Assembly (NCBI GenBank): GCA_900547045.1
Contig: URFB01000076.1
Location: 1-6,080 of the forward strand
Length of the DNA stretch: 6,080 bases
Direction: 5' to 3'
Origin: an uncultured Mollicutes bacterium
GTDB lineage: Bacteria > Bacillota_I > Bacilli_A > Acholeplasmatales > Anaeroplasmataceae
Shown here: piece after piece, positions 4,627 through 6,080 of the stretch
How the letters are laid out: each line of letters opens with the position of its first letter
How positions within the stretch are numbered: position 1 is the first letter of the stretch
The notes under the pieces: model-generated
Databases searched by the model: none
The model's input: only the letters and a program-made list of their open reading frames with translations
What the model was told of the DNA's origin: nothing
Translations under genes and position numbers: made by a program

Positions 4627-6080
4627 TTAATTCTTTTGTTTCTTAGCTCTAATAAGCTTAACAGCCTTTGAACCAGTACATAGAAGCATTGCAAGAGCAT
4701 TAGCTTCAAAGGAATCAGCATATATTGTAAAATGCTTATCTAATGTTCCTCTAGCCTTAATTCTTAGCATATTACCTCTTGTTAGAATATTATTACGCTT
4801 AAGAATATCAAGGCTTATAGTATCACCATCATTAAAATGCTTACATAATGTATCAAGATATATGCTGTTTTCTTCTTTCATACCTTCAATATCCTCACCA
4901 TTTATTGTTGGTATATGATATACCAAATCAACAGGTAAATCATTTGGAATATTAGATACATCCATAATATCAACTAAATGATCATTTGTCACTCCAAGTG
5001 TGTATAAAACGGCATGCCCATCAGGAATTAAAAGAGCTGTAAAATCCGTTGTCTCAAAGCGACGCTTAGGTTTTACCTCACGTCCATTCATCATCATATC
5101 GACTAATTCCTTAAAGTACTTAAGACCTCGATCAGATTTAATCTTAATCTGTGTTGGTACAAGCTGATATTGCTTTTTATCTGATCTATCCTTGAAATGA
5201 TATTTTGTCCCTTCAAGTGTTTTAGGATCAATTGCTAAATTAACCTTCAATGTTTTACCAGCAAATGCAACCTTTGCAAGTAAACCCTTATATCTAAATG
5301 ATTCACATTTTTTAGATAAACGAGCGTGGGCACGATACATTAGTAAATAGTTTTTAACTTCATTGTAGTAACTTTTTACCTCATCTGATGCAAGCGTTGT
5401 TTTTTCCTCGAAGGTTAAACGAATTCTTTTTTCAGATACCACTAATGATGAAGGCGCACTTGCATCTTCCTTATCATCTTCTTCAAGCTCATCAATGTCA
5501 TCATCCTCGTCATTATCTTCATCATCTACTGACTCTTCAGAAATTACAGACTCAATACTTCTTGATTCTTGTTTTTCTTCTTCTAAAGCCTCTTCTTTAG
5601 TTTCAGCTAAAGCCTCATCTAGGGTTTCAGAATTTGACGTATCACTAACTTCTTCTTCAGTATTCTCTGAGGTTTCAATTATTTCATCACTAAGAGGAGT
5701 TTCTTTTGTATCATTAACAACAGTTTCTTTATCAGATACGTCCTCTACTTTAATTTCGTAATGCTTAATTCTTAAAATATAAATTACAATTGTAAAAATT
5801 TGCATTACAATTATAATTCCTCCAATAATTATTCCAGACATTTTTAAATTTTTAGCATTTGTAATAATTAAATATGTTAAAGGAAGATTTAATAAAGATA
5901 TAACCTCAAATACCTTTAAAAGATAATCCGTAAAAACAATATTCTTATTTTTAAAATCTCTTTTTATAAGGATTAATATCACAGGAAGAGCTAATAATAC
6001 ACCACCAATAATATTAAACACTATCTTATGTTTTGAAACATCAAAGCTTGAAGCAGTAGTTTTATCAATAATATAATTAA
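4627..6080 (-). CDS. Membrane-anchored protein with acidic linker and uL15-like C-terminal domain (5' end outside window)
   Basis: I know no function for this protein. Its frame is open to the window edge. The first possible start inside is a GTG at 6021 with no ribosome site, and about 19 readable codons lie upstream, so the gene is probably partial. Numbering from that GTG, hydrophobic segments lie at about 3-19, 37-54 and 63-83. Basic residues follow the first and third, placing the C-terminus in the cytoplasm. Residues 93-197 are an Asp/Glu/Ser/Thr-rich, probably disordered linker with a near-continuous acidic run at 166-186. Residues 198-311 form a basic conserved-looking domain (SYYNEVKNYLLMY, GKTLKVNLAIDP, KSDRGLKYFKELVDMMM) of a type I recall from hypothetical proteins of Clostridia and Erysipelotrichia. 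Residues 395-458 resemble the C-terminal half of ribosomal protein uL15: FNDGDTISLDILKRNNIL, then HFTIYADSFEANAL and a final SKAVKLI. It is not a normal L15, which is about 145 residues and lies in the ribosomal protein operon. Its terminator is at 4581-4603. Confidence 0.85.
   Translation of the reverse strand, partial: NYIIDKTTASSFDVSKHKIVFNIIGGVLLALPVILILIKRDFKNKNIVFTDYLLKVFEVISLLNLPLTYLIITNAKNLKMSGIIIGGIIIVMQIFTIVIYILRIKHYEIKVEDVSDKETVVNDTKETPLSDEIIETSENTEEEVSDTSNSETLDEALAETKEEALEEEKQESRSIESVISEESVDDEDNDEDDDIDELEEDDKEDASAPSSLVVSEKRIRLTFEEKTTLASDEVKSYYNEVKNYLLMYRAHARLSKKCESFRYKGLLAKVAFAGKTLKVNLAIDPKTLEGTKYHFKDRSDKKQYQLVPTQIKIKSDRGLKYFKELVDMMMNGREVKPKRRFETTDFTALLIPDGHAVLYTLGVTNDHLVDIMDVSNIPNDLPVDLVYHIPTINGEDIEGMKEENSIYLDTLCKHFNDGDTISLDILKRNNILTRGNMLRIKARGTLDKHFTIYADSFEANALAMLLCTGSKAVKLIRAKKQKN
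5464..5526 (-). repeat. Low-complexity Asp/Glu-coding tract
   Basis: GAT/GAA/GAG/GAC-rich coding DNA for residues 166-186 of the membrane protein. It appears on the plus strand as irregular TCATC/TCTTC repeats. Such tracts can change length by slippage. It also makes long open but meaningless plus-strand frames. Confidence 0.6.

Noticed and set aside
5388..5761. Two overlapping plus-strand open frames, 5388-5600 and 5495-5761
   Set aside because: They are antisense to the acidic linker; their Ser- or His/Leu-rich translations are the complement of GAT/GAA repeats, with no ribosome site.
6028..6041. ATGTTTTGAAACAT, resembling the arms of a parS site (TGTTTCACGTGAAACA)
   Set aside because: The arms are right but the central four bases of parS are missing, and it lies inside a coding frame. 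No other parS-like sequence was found by eye on either strand.
1..6080. Search for CRISPR arrays, insertion sequences, toxin-antitoxin pairs or defence genes
   Set aside because: No direct-repeat array, transposase, terminal repeats or recognisable defence domains are visible; the window is core genome apart from the uncharacterised membrane protein.

Overview
The window is low-GC bacterial DNA, and every protein gene I accept lies on the minus strand. The code looks standard: parA ends in TGA and Trp is read from TGG. AT-rich composition, strong GGAGG-type ribosome sites, the mnmG-rsmG-parA-parB order, a DUF951/YyzM-like gene after parB and a Bacillus-like tRNA-Tyr all point to the Firmicutes/Bacillota. 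The membrane protein with a uL15-like tail suggests an uncultured Erysipelotrichia- or Acholeplasma-like lineage, but that placement is an inference. The standard code argues against Mycoplasma and Spiroplasma.

Layout in the direction of transcription, from high to low coordinates. (1) 4627-6080 holds the 3' part of a membrane protein gene. Its frame is open to the window edge. It encodes three predicted membrane segments, a long Asp/Glu-rich linker, a conserved basic domain and a C-terminal segment resembling ribosomal protein uL15. (2) 4531-4626 is a compact intergenic region with a hairpin terminator and, overlapping its T-rich tail, a promoter-like pair facing mnmG. (3) 197-4521 is a five-gene operon: mnmG (tRNA U34 modification), rsmG (16S rRNA m7G methylation), parA/soj and parB/spo0J (chromosome partition), and a 55-residue DUF951 protein. 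Gaps are 2 and 15 bases; parA/parB overlap by 8 bases and parB/DUF951 by one. (4) 134-163 is a strong terminator closing the operon. (5) 1-100 holds a promoter and the 5' half of a tRNA-Tyr(GTA) gene, cut by the window start.

The operon joins translation fidelity with chromosome partition, an arrangement usually found near the replication origin. Three things differ from the Bacillus version: mnmE is not directly upstream of mnmG, noc is absent between rsmG and parA, and ychF does not follow the DUF951 gene. No consensus parS site was found by eye. Sequence and ribosome sites support two start corrections: mnmG at 4521 rather than 4530, and the DUF951 gene at 364 rather than 385.

Most of the window is ordinary core genome. 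The parts most worth a second look are the membrane-anchored uL15-like protein and a strong dependence of the third base of Lys/Glu/Gln codons on the first base of the next codon. That dependence is clear in rsmG and parB and visibly weaker in the membrane protein gene.
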